DNA from: CAYJAB01 sp964368305
Lineage (GTDB): Bacteria; Bacillota_I; Bacilli_A; Erysipelotrichales; Erysipelotrichaceae
Length of the DNA stretch: 64,000 nt
Assembly (NCBI GenBank): GCA_964368305.1
Contig: CAYJAB010000004.1
Coordinates: 23,707 to 87,706 of the forward strand
Reading direction: 5' to 3'
Part shown: in pieces, positions 25,217 to 32,553 of the stretch
How the letters are laid out: the number at the start of each line of letters is the position of its first letter
Numbering within the stretch: the stretch's first letter is position 1
The notes under the pieces: model-generated
What the model saw: only the letters and a program-made list of their open reading frames with translations
Database searches by the model: none
What the model was told of the DNA's origin: nothing
Program-made: the position numbers and the translations under genes

Positions 25217-25819
25217 TTATTCTAAACTCGTTATATTAAAATCACAAATATCATCCCCATCCCCTAGTGTTTTTTTTCTATTCCAGACAAGTTTAGGATG
25301 CATATTACCATAAACTATGTCATCTCCTTTACAAAATGCTTTTGTAATCTCAGTTAATCCATACTTCTTACATATGTCAAAATATGGACATTTCAACATA
25401 TCAAACCTCATCATACTTTGTGGTGTATCATAAAAAATCGCATCAAATTTTGCTTCTTTACCAAAATTTTTAATCGTCATTTTCTCAAAAAATTTAGGTG
25501 CTTTTTTATAAATGTTTGGAATCTTCAAAAAAAGTTTTAGTACCTTTGCCATTTTATTACTTCTGTATGCAATAAAATCACTTGTGAATGATATTGAATC
25601 TTCCCTGGAAATGCCATAATTCATTTGTGCAAGTGTCAAAGCAATTGCTGGATATATTTTTACATTAGTATGATTTTTCTCTTTTTGTGATTCGTTTTTA
25701 TTTTCTTCACATAATTTTATAAAAATATCTAATGATTCATTGTATATAGAATTTGACAATTGCTTCCCAAAACGTTTTGTTAATTGATGCTTTGATTGGT
25801 TTAAAAAATTATTTTTCAT
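25217..25819 (-). CDS. L-2-amino-thiazoline-4-carboxylic acid (ATC) hydrolase-like protein
   Basis: A 200-residue protein resembling the ATC hydrolase family, first described from bacteria that convert DL-ATC to cysteine. Family features seen are RFDMLKCPYFDICKKYG, ITKAFCKGDDIVYG and the end motif RKKTLGDGDDICDFNI with conserved Cys. Many gut Firmicutes carry such proteins beside TetR regulators and transporters, where the true substrate is unknown. It is the last gene of the TetR-ABC-ABC cluster, 13 bases after the second ABC gene, with a GAGGT site. A role in processing a transported compound is an inference. Confidence 0.7.
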   Translation of the reverse strand: MKNNFLNQSKHQLTKRFGKQLSNSIYNESLDIFIKLCEENKNESQKEKNHTNVKIYPAIALTLAQMNYGISREDSISFTSDFIAYRSNKMAKVLKLFLKIPNIYKKAPKFFEKMTIKNFGKEAKFDAIFYDTPQSMMRFDMLKCPYFDICKKYGLTEITKAFCKGDDIVYGNMHPKLVWNRKKTLGDGDDICDFNITSLE

Positions 25820-25832
25820 TTTACCTCATTAC

Positions 25833-27578
25833 TTAAATTATTTTCCAATTTAAATTCTCGCTTTGAAGGTTGATCATTGTTTTATAATCTTTAGATTTCT
25901 CCAACAACTCATTATGTGTTCCTTCATCACATACAACACCTTCTTTTAATAAGACAATTTTGTTAGCACCTGCTATTGTGCGCATTCTATGCGCAATTAC
26001 AATAACCGTTTTGTCACGTGTTAACCTTGCAATCGCTTTTTGTACTGCACTTTCATTTTGAATATCTAAAGAAGAGGTTGCTTCATCTAAAAATACAATA
26101 GGGGCATCTTTCAATAGTGCACGAGCAATTGAAATTCTTTGACGCTCTCCACCAGATAACTTAGAACCATTCTCCCCAATTAATGTATCGTATCCATTTG
26201 GTAAACTTAAGATAAAATCATGACACATCGCATCTTTAGATGCTATTATTACTTCTTCATCTGTTGCATTTTTCTTACCAATTCTAATGTTTTCCATAAT
26301 CGTATTGTTAAAAAGAGTTACATCTTGAAAAACAATTGAGATATTCTTTAATAACGACTCTGGTTCAACTTGATTGATATTTATATCACCTATTGTAATA
26401 GAGCCTTTTTTAACATCCCAAAATCGTGCTGCGAGTTTCATAGCAGTTGACTTACCACTTCCTGATGGTCCAACAAGTGCAGTTACTTCATTTTGCTTAG
26501 CTGTAAAGCTTACCTTGTTTAAAATCATATCACTTTCTTCATATCCAAATTCTACATTATCAAAATGAATATCATAACCATTAGAAAGTTCAATATCTGA
26601 TCCTGATTGTATAACTGTGTTATTATAATCATTCATTCTTTCTACACTTTTTAAGGTTATAAAAATACCAGCTAGATTAATAAGCGCTCCTGCAAGCGGA
26701 TCATATATACGAGATGCTAACATCAAAAATACTAATAGTGTTAAAATGCTAATTTCATTATTCGCAAGTAAAGCTACCCCTACAACTGTAGTAGTACCAA
26801 TTCCTAGTTTTAAGACAACTTGCGAAAAATTAACGAATGACCCTGTTATTAATTCTGATTGTATACTTGATTTTTCATATTTATCAAAATGTTCACTCAT
26901 TATGTTTAAGTGTGCTTCTTCACGGCTGTTTGCTTTAATATCTTTTATATTTTCAAGACATTCTTGTATTTTATCTACGTACTCTAGTTGTATTTTCTTT
27001 GTTTTGACTACATAGAAGTCTTGTATTTTTTTACTTAATACAATTAATATAAATGAAAGTGGAATAACCCATGTTAAAGAGAGTGCTAACCTCCAATCAA
27101 AAATATACATTGAACACGTCATAATAATTGTAGATATTATAGAACCAAAAAAACTTGGGATAAAGTGAGAAAATGCATTTTCCATTGTAGAAACATCACT
27201 CATTAGAGTGGTTGTTACATCAGATAGATCTTTTTTACCAAAAAAAGACAATGGTAGTTTTCTTAATGTCTCCGCTAAAGTAATACGAAGAGTTGCGCTT
27301 TCTTCATATGCTGAAATATAGCAAAAGTTATATTGAAAATAATAAGCAATCGTTAATACAATTATTAAAATAAGTGCATATGATAAATAAAATAAAATAC
27401 TATATGTAAGTGGTAATCCATCTAAAATCGGTACCAATGTATCCTTAATAAAATAATATGAAATAGCACTCATTATCATTATTGCTAAGTTAATAAAAAC
27501 AGTAATACCTGTTGCTTTTAATAATTCACTTGCTCCTTTATCCGTAAGGACAAATTTTCTCTTTAAATAATTTTTCAT
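25833..27578 (-). CDS. ABC transporter, fused permease and ATPase (second half of a pair)
   Basis: A 581-residue half-transporter with six N-terminal membrane helices (about residues 1-310) and a C-terminal ATPase. Walker A GPSGSGKST, signature LSGGERQR, Walker B IVFLDEATSSLD and switch IAHRM are all canonical, so this half should hydrolyse ATP. The start overlaps the stop of the upstream half-transporter by one base, indicating a heterodimer. Direction of transport is undecided: the general type-IV exporter fold also includes the siderophore importers YbtPQ/IrtAB. Confidence 0.88.
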   Translation of the reverse strand: MKNYLKRKFVLTDKGASELLKATGITVFINLAIMIMSAISYYFIKDTLVPILDGLPLTYSILFYLSYALILIIVLTIAYYFQYNFCYISAYEESATLRITLAETLRKLPLSFFGKKDLSDVTTTLMSDVSTMENAFSHFIPSFFGSIISTIIMTCSMYIFDWRLALSLTWVIPLSFILIVLSKKIQDFYVVKTKKIQLEYVDKIQECLENIKDIKANSREEAHLNIMSEHFDKYEKSSIQSELITGSFVNFSQVVLKLGIGTTTVVGVALLANNEISILTLLVFLMLASRIYDPLAGALINLAGIFITLKSVERMNDYNNTVIQSGSDIELSNGYDIHFDNVEFGYEESDMILNKVSFTAKQNEVTALVGPSGSGKSTAMKLAARFWDVKKGSITIGDININQVEPESLLKNISIVFQDVTLFNNTIMENIRIGKKNATDEEVIIASKDAMCHDFILSLPNGYDTLIGENGSKLSGGERQRISIARALLKDAPIVFLDEATSSLDIQNESAVQKAIARLTRDKTVIVIAHRMRTIAGANKIVLLKEGVVCDEGTHNELLEKSKDYKTMINLQSENLNWKII

Positions 27579-29371
27579 TATCTTTTCCCTCTACTTTCAT
27601 TCCACATAAATGCATTATTATATTCATTCCACATCTTATAATATAATCCCTCATTACTTAATAATTCATTATGGGTACCTGACTCTATTACTTTTCCGGC
27701 ATCTATGACATATATTTTATCTACATTTTTTATAGTCGATAATCTATGTGCAATCATAACAACTGTTTTTCCTTTTGTTAACTCATTCATTGCAAGTTGT
27801 ATTTCATGTTCATTTTCAGGATCAGCAAATGCTGTTGCTTCATCTAATAAAATAATAGGTGCATCTTTTAATATTGCTCTTGCAAGTGCAATTCTTTGTG
27901 CTTCACCTCCAGATAAATATACACCTTTGGAACCATAAATGGTGTTTATACCATTTGGAAGTTTATCAATAATATCTTCACATCGCGCAGCTTTTAAAGC
28001 AAAATTTACTTCCTCTTTTGTAGCATTTGGTTTTGATTCTAAAAGATTATCTAAAATACTTGCCTTATATAAATTTGCATTTTGAAATACAAATGAGATT
28101 TTCGATAACAATTCTGATTGACCAACATCTTTTATATTGACACCGCCAATCGCTACTTCTCCTGCATCTACATCCCAAAATCTAGGAATTAAGGTAGCAA
28201 GTGTTGTTTTTCCGCCACCTGATGGGCCTACAAGAGCAATTGTTTGTCCTTGTGCAATCTCAATAGAAACATTATCTATTGCAGTATTCTGACTATTTGG
28301 ATATGTAAACGATACATTTTTTAATGAAATATCATAGGTCTCAATACTCTTAGGTGTGTCAGAATAAATCAATTGTTTATTTTGTAATAAATCATCTATA
28401 CGCTCTAATGCATCTTTTGCAAGCATTCCATGTTGCATTACCCACATTATTTTCATCATCATCATTGAAGCAATCGGTGTAAAAATTAAGTAAAAGAAGA
28501 AATAACTGAAATAAGTTACTACATCATTTTGCCCATTTATAACAAAAACAGAGAATAGCACTAAAAATATAGGCGTAGTCGCGAGAAACACTTGAAATAA
28601 TGTCATTGGCATTCTCATTCTATAAGAATACCCTGATACTTGTGTTTTATAATATGTAATCACATCATGAAATTTCTTAAATGAAAAAATAGACTGATTA
28701 AATGTTTTTACTACAGGAATACCGCGGACATACTCCGTAGCTTCGTTATTCATATTTTCTAGTGCGGATTGATATTGTCTTAAACGTTCAGGTTGATCTT
28801 TTCCCATACCAGACATCATTGCAACTGTTGCAAATATTAAAGGAAGTAAACTTACAATTCCTAATTTCCAATCAAATAAAAATAACAATATTAGTACGGT
28901 AATTGGTGTAACATATGCTCCTATTAAATCCGGAAGTTGATGTGCCAAATATGATTCTGTTGCTGAAGCATTGTCATTTATAATACGACGTAATTTTCCA
29001 CTTCCATTCTCTGTGAAAAAACCTAAAGGTAACTTCATTATATGATTCAATGAAGTTTTTCGGATGTTTTTCGCTATTCTAAATGCTGCAATATGTGTAC
29101 ACATCAAAGCAATCGCATATATAATCATTGCGCTTACTGCTGTAAACACTGCATTCCATGCATTTAAAATTATGGTATCTGTTAATACTATATTTGGATA
29201 TATCTCGATAATTTCTGTGACACATCGCCATATAAAGACCACTGGAAGCAATGATATGACTGTACTAACTGCAGACAACAACATACCTATCACTGTCAAG
29301 ACTTGATACCCTTTTGCAAATATAAATAATCTCTTTAATAATGACTGCTTTTTACTACTTTCTTTTTTCAT
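27578..29371 (-). CDS. ABC transporter, fused permease and ATPase (first half of a pair)
   Basis: A 597-residue partner of the next gene: six membrane helices, then an ATPase with Walker A GPSGGGKTT and signature LSGGEAQR. The Walker B/D-loop segment reads LLDEATAFADPENE; the ADPENE variant of the D-loop is seen in the YbtP/IrtA-type group, so import of a small metallophore-like or peptide compound is as possible as export. An AAGGGGA site precedes the ATG, and a TetR-type palindrome lies 16 bases upstream of the start codon. Confidence 0.88.
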   Translation of the reverse strand: MKKESSKKQSLLKRLFIFAKGYQVLTVIGMLLSAVSTVISLLPVVFIWRCVTEIIEIYPNIVLTDTIILNAWNAVFTAVSAMIIYAIALMCTHIAAFRIAKNIRKTSLNHIMKLPLGFFTENGSGKLRRIINDNASATESYLAHQLPDLIGAYVTPITVLILLFLFDWKLGIVSLLPLIFATVAMMSGMGKDQPERLRQYQSALENMNNEATEYVRGIPVVKTFNQSIFSFKKFHDVITYYKTQVSGYSYRMRMPMTLFQVFLATTPIFLVLFSVFVINGQNDVVTYFSYFFFYLIFTPIASMMMMKIMWVMQHGMLAKDALERIDDLLQNKQLIYSDTPKSIETYDISLKNVSFTYPNSQNTAIDNVSIEIAQGQTIALVGPSGGGKTTLATLIPRFWDVDAGEVAIGGVNIKDVGQSELLSKISFVFQNANLYKASILDNLLESKPNATKEEVNFALKAARCEDIIDKLPNGINTIYGSKGVYLSGGEAQRIALARAILKDAPIILLDEATAFADPENEHEIQLAMNELTKGKTVVMIAHRLSTIKNVDKIYVIDAGKVIESGTHNELLSNEGLYYKMWNEYNNAFMWNESRGKR

Positions 29372-29386
29372 AATTTCCCCTTTATA

Positions 29387-29406
29387 AAGTTAGTTAATGC
29401 TAACTT
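29387..29406 (-). promoter_or_regulatory. Probable TetR-family operator before the ABC genes
   Basis: AAGTTAG-TTAATG-CTAACTT is a perfect 7-bp inverted repeat with a 6-bp centre. It lies in the 83-bp gap between tetR and the first ABC gene, just upstream of the ribosome site. This size and position suit repression by the adjacent regulator. Confidence 0.6.
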
Positions 29407-29410
29407 ATTT

Positions 29411-29438
29411 TTAAAAAATATTGAGGGATTCCCCTCAA
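29411..29438 (-). terminator. Terminator after the tetR gene
   Basis: The minus-strand stem TTGAGGG-GAAT-CCCTCAA is followed by TATTTTTT. It separates the regulator transcript from the operator-controlled ABC genes. Confidence 0.7.
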
Positions 29439-29454
29439 TGAAGCCTAAACTAAA

Positions 29455-30060
29455 TTAACTTGTTAAAAGTTCTTTAAATCCTGTGTAATAAAACTTTTGA
29501 ACTTTACTGATATATTCAAAAGCCTCATCTTTTGATAATTCATGACGAATAACTTCAATCATGTTATTTACACCAGATGTAGAGATAACATGCACAAAAA
29601 ATAAGTTTATGTTATTGTTCTTAAATTGTTCATCACCAATTACTTTAAGTGAAGATTGCTCTTCAATTTCAATTAATAAATCTATGAAGTTTTCATACTT
29701 TGACCCCTTAGAGCAATTAATAAGTAGTTTTGAGAGTTCAAATTCAGAATATATAAATTCTAAAACTTTATGTGTCCCAATCCCTACATTTTCAACTGTT
29801 GATTGACTTTCAAAATCATAATCCTTTTCAGATTCAAGATGTACTTTTTCATATAAATCTAAAAATTCAACTGAAAAATCTTCAATAATTGCATCAAACA
29901 ATCCTTCTTTACTTTCAAAATGATTGTATAAGGCTCCAGTTGTTACTTTTGCTTTTTCAGCAAGTTCTCTTAATGTAACAACATCATATCCTTTTTCTAA
30001 AAATAGTTCTTTTGCACTACTTAAAATACGACTTTTTGTTTGTTGTGATGAATAGCTCAA
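29455..30060 (-). CDS. TetR/AcrR family transcriptional regulator
   Basis: A 201-residue regulator. The N-terminal helix-turn-helix is typical (AKELFLEKGYDVVTLRELAEKAKVTTG split around residues 16-42, then ALYNHFESKEGLFDAI). The C-terminal ligand-binding part is all-helical and unassigned. Translation starts at a TTG (30060), fixed by an AAAGGAGAT site about four bases upstream; no ATG is nearby. It is followed by its own terminator and then by the ABC pair and the ATC-hydrolase-like gene, which it probably represses through the palindrome at 29387-29406. The inducer is unknown. Confidence 0.88.
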   Translation of the reverse strand: MSYSSQQTKSRILSSAKELFLEKGYDVVTLRELAEKAKVTTGALYNHFESKEGLFDAIIEDFSVEFLDLYEKVHLESEKDYDFESQSTVENVGIGTHKVLEFIYSEFELSKLLINCSKGSKYENFIDLLIEIEEQSSLKVIGDEQFKNNNINLFFVHVISTSGVNNMIEVIRHELSKDEAFEYISKVQKFYYTGFKELLTS

Positions 30061-30092
30061 TTTAATCTCCTTTCATAACACAGTAATTTATA

Positions 30093-30126
30093 ATAACAAT
30101 GTTATCATTTTTATTATTTTTGTCAA
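30093..30126 (-). promoter_or_regulatory. Predicted tetR promoter with overlapping palindrome
   Basis: The minus strand has TTGACA (30121-30126) and a poor -10, TAACAT, 16 bases on. The palindrome ATAAC-AAT-GTTAT (30093-30105) covers this -10 and could mediate autoregulation, although its sequence differs from the ABC-gene operator. Confidence 0.35.
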
Positions 30127-30156
30127 TAAAAAAAGATACAAGTTTCTTGTATCTTT
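30126..30156 (-). terminator. Terminator after the queuosine precursor transporter gene
   Basis: AAAGATACAAG and CTTGTATCTTT arms enclose a 3-base loop, with T-runs on the minus strand. It begins just past the gene's stop codon and is a strong stem. Confidence 0.8.
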
Positions 30157-30160
30157 GATT

Positions 30161-30865
30161 TTAGCTTATTTGATTTTGTTTTTTAGATATTTTTCTTGCT
30201 AAATATACAAATGGAGTATCCATAATACTCGTAATAATAAACACTACATAACTTGAAAATGTGATAACTAAAAGCGTATTTAAATCATATACACCCCAAA
30301 ATGCTCCGAAATTAAACAAAAAAGCATTTAAAAGCTGTGAGATCAATGTAGATGCATTGTTTCTAATCCATAATCCTTTTGAATTATCTTTGAAGTACTT
30401 TGTTGTTTTAGTCCATACATTATGATATAACCAAACATCAAATCTTTGTACTACAGCATAAACAACAAGACCAACTAACATAAGTCTAGGTGTATTTGAA
30501 AATACTGATTTAATACTTTCAAATGCAATATCGTTTACACTTGGTGTGTATAAAAACCAAGATTGTGTTATTAAGATAAAGACGATATTTGTCATGATTC
30601 CAATACTGACTGCTTTCTTTGCATACTCTTTCCCTTTGGTTTCAGATAAAATATCTGTAACTAAAAATGTTGAAGCAAATAAAATATTCCCCAGTGTTTG
30701 TTCCAATGAGAACGCATGGATTAAGATCATTACTTCAATATTTGCTGTAATTGTTGCAATTACAGTCCATACATATAAACCGCTCTTTCCAAATAGTTTA
30801 AAGAATCCAAGTACTGTGGTATAGATTAATACCAATGATAAAACTAAAATTAATTCATTTTGCAT
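30161..30865 (-). CDS. Queuosine precursor transporter (YhhQ/QPTR family)
   Basis: Integral membrane protein of 234 residues with about six helices, of the VUT/YhhQ family that imports queuosine precursors such as preQ0 or preQ1. Family features are LVTDILSETKGKEYAKKAVSIG, the FSNTPRLMLVG segment and FTSS-like IITSIMDTPFVYLARK near the C-terminus. The leader carries a preQ1-I-like riboswitch and terminator, which supports the substrate. The ATG at 30865 is forced by upstream stops; its AAAGGAG ribosome site is 28 bases away but is brought near by an intervening hairpin. No other queuosine gene is in the window. Confidence 0.88.
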   Translation of the reverse strand: MQNELILVLSLVLIYTTVLGFFKLFGKSGLYVWTVIATITANIEVMILIHAFSLEQTLGNILFASTFLVTDILSETKGKEYAKKAVSIGIMTNIVFILITQSWFLYTPSVNDIAFESIKSVFSNTPRLMLVGLVVYAVVQRFDVWLYHNVWTKTTKYFKDNSKGLWIRNNASTLISQLLNAFLFNFGAFWGVYDLNTLLVITFSSYVVFIITSIMDTPFVYLARKISKKQNQIS

Positions 30866-30869
30866 AATT

Positions 30870-30889
30870 TTTCTAGCTTACTTTTGTAA
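30870..30889 (-). other. Hairpin between ribosome site and start codon of the Q-precursor transporter
   Basis: The minus strand reads TAGCTTAC-AAAA-GTAAGCTA, a perfect 8-bp stem with a 4-base loop. It is flanked by AAAGGAG on the 5' side and GAAAAATT-ATG on the 3' side. Folding shortens the functional spacing to about eight bases. Confidence 0.7.
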
Positions 30890-30903
30890 GCTACTCCTTT
30901 CAT

Positions 30904-30926
30904 AATAAAAGCACACCAAAGTGTGC
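30904..30926 (-). terminator. Riboswitch-linked terminator in the transporter leader
   Basis: The minus-strand stem GCACAC-TTTG-GTGTGC is followed by TTTTATT. It lies between the preQ1 aptamer and the start codon and is the likely expression platform. Confidence 0.65.
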
Positions 30927-30935
30927 ATCTTAAAA

Positions 30936-30987
30936 TAGGAAAAAATTTCCTAGTTTTGTTTAGAGACAGGATGGTTACGAACTGTCT
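30936..30987 (-). promoter_or_regulatory. PreQ1-I-like riboswitch aptamer
   Basis: On the minus strand a 5-bp stem GACAG/CTGTC (30982-30986 with 30965-30969) encloses the loop TTCGTAACCATC, whose last C is in the ligand-pairing place. The A-rich tail TCTAAACAAAACTAGG follows. This is the layout of class I preQ1 aptamers, close to the Thermoanaerobacter form. The end of the tail overlaps the palindrome TAGGAAA...TTTCCTA (30936-30952), which could act as the alternative fold. The predicted P2 pairing is weak by eye, but the downstream gene is a queuosine precursor transporter. Confidence 0.75.
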
Positions 30988-31004
30988 TTAATAAATGCTA
31001 TGAA

Positions 31005-31033
31005 ACTATACACTACTATTCTAAATTAATCAA
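31005..31033 (-). promoter_or_regulatory. Promoter of the preQ1-controlled transporter
   Basis: TTGATT (31028-31033), a 17-base spacer and TATAGT (31005-31010) lie on the minus strand. The -35 overlaps the 3' end of the upstream PPTase-like gene. Transcription would start about 10 bases before the aptamer stem. Confidence 0.6.
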
Positions 31034-31568
31034 GTGCTATACAAACTTTGCATTTATAATTTTGATTAATTCCAATAGTATGAAATTGATAATTATGATT
31101 TTTTTGACCGTAATTCATTTTAAAATGTGCTTCATATTCGCACCATGTTTCAAAAAAATACTCATCTTTATTAGTATGACATCTATACTGTTTTACTTTA
31201 TCTTGATTAAATACACGATTGACTATTTTTTCATGATCAATCGATCGCATCTTTTCTAAGTCAATTCCTATAGGATTCAAACTAATACATCCAATAACAT
31301 ATTCATTTGAGTGAGATATACTAATATAATATTTATCATGCATTGGCTTACTATTTATATAAAAGATATTTGTACAAACATTTTCTAAACTAAGCAGTTG
31401 TTTAATCAAAAGTATTCCATAATAAGATGCAGTTAAAGTTTTTATATTACCCTGATATTGACTAAGATGCTCTATTTCACATAAAGAAAGCATGGAGTCA
31501 CTTAAAATACACTCCATGCTTTTCAAATCAATTATTTTATGATAATGAAATTTAAACTTAGTTTTCAT
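31026..31568 (-). CDS. 4'-phosphopantetheinyl transferase superfamily protein (divergent)
   Basis: A 180-residue Sfp-like protein that would move phosphopantetheine from CoA to a carrier protein. Seen are SISHS (83-87, with His86), the metal motif GIDLEKMR (Asp103, Glu105) and TWCEYEAHFK (142-150). In the last motif the normal W-(S/T)-x-K-E-(A/S) has Cys for Ser/Thr and Tyr145 for the usual Lys, while Glu146 is kept. It overlaps the end of gpsA by 11 bases and has no strong ribosome site of its own, so it depends on coupled translation. No carrier-protein gene is in the window; target unknown. Confidence 0.7.
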   Translation of the reverse strand: MKTKFKFHYHKIIDLKSMECILSDSMLSLCEIEHLSQYQGNIKTLTASYYGILLIKQLLSLENVCTNIFYINSKPMHDKYYISISHSNEYVIGCISLNPIGIDLEKMRSIDHEKIVNRVFNQDKVKQYRCHTNKDEYFFETWCEYEAHFKMNYGQKNHNYQFHTIGINQNYKCKVCIALD

Positions 31569-32553
31569 CTTTTAAATCACGTTGCATTAACTTCTCAACT
31601 GCAACAGTAGGTTTTACACCTTCATAAATAACTTTATAAACCGCTTCAATAATTGGCATACTAATATCATGTTTTTTAGCTTCATGATAAACGATTTCTG
31701 CTGTTCTAATTCCTTCAACTGTTTTTGAATTATTTTCTAAAAATGCTTCAGCACTATTTTCTTTACCAATTTGATATCCTGCTTGGAAATTTCTTGAATG
31801 ATGGCTTGTACAAGTAACAATTAAATCACCTACACCTGTTAATCCTAAATATGTTTCAAATTCTCCACCAAAATACGTACCATAACGTGCAATTTCAGCA
31901 AGGCCTCGTGTCATTAGTGCTGCTCTTGCATTATCTCCAAGTCCAATACCACTACTTATACCACTTGCAAGTGCTATTACGTTTTTTAACGCAACACCAT
32001 ACTCAGAACCAACTACATCGTATGATGTATAAACTCTAAAGTATGAGTTGGAAAATAAGTCTTGAATCAATTTAGCACTTTCCTCATTTTCACAAACTGC
32101 ATTTACAGTTGTTAAAAGACGAATTACTACCTCTTCTGCATGTGAAGGACCAATTAAAGAAACAATATCTATCAATAAAGACGGATCCATCGACTCTTTA
32201 ATTACTTCTGACATACGTTTATGTGAAATTGGATGGAAGCCTTTAGCAACATTTACAATAACTACTGGCTTCTCAATTAACTCATTAATCTTTTGACAAA
32301 TTCCCTCAATTGTAATCGAAGGAGTTGCGATAAGAATAATATCTCTATCTTTGATATCCTCAAAATTTATAGTTGCTTTAATACTTGGGTTAATGTCAAT
32401 GTTTGGAAAATACTTTGAATTTTTATGATTGTTAATATCTTGAATTTCCTCATCACTTATACCCCAAATAAGTACATCTTGGTTATTGTCCGCAAGCACC
32501 TGTGCTAAAGCAGTCCCCCAACTACCACTTCCTAAAATAGCTATTTTACTCAT
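31558..32553 (-). CDS. gpsA: Glycerol-3-phosphate dehydrogenase [NAD(P)+]
   Basis: Reduces dihydroxyacetone phosphate to sn-glycerol-3-phosphate for phospholipid synthesis. The N-terminal Rossmann motif GSGSWGTALAQVLADN begins at residue 8. VNVAKGFHP, SLIGPSHAEEV and the catalytic-region segments GSEYGVALKNVIALASGISSG and GLTGVGDLIVTCTS are all conserved. Length (331) is normal. It follows der with a one-base overlap, as in the cmk-der-gpsA cluster of Bacillus (without the rpsA-like gene). It supplies the acceptor used after PlsX/PlsY, and plsX is also in this window. Confidence 0.94.
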   Translation of the reverse strand: MSKIAILGSGSWGTALAQVLADNNQDVLIWGISDEEIQDINNHKNSKYFPNIDINPSIKATINFEDIKDRDIILIATPSITIEGICQKINELIEKPVVIVNVAKGFHPISHKRMSEVIKESMDPSLLIDIVSLIGPSHAEEVVIRLLTTVNAVCENEESAKLIQDLFSNSYFRVYTSYDVVGSEYGVALKNVIALASGISSGIGLGDNARAALMTRGLAEIARYGTYFGGEFETYLGLTGVGDLIVTCTSHHSRNFQAGYQIGKENSAEAFLENNSKTVEGIRTAEIVYHEAKKHDISMPIIEAVYKVIYEGVKPTVAVEKLMQRDLKDEN

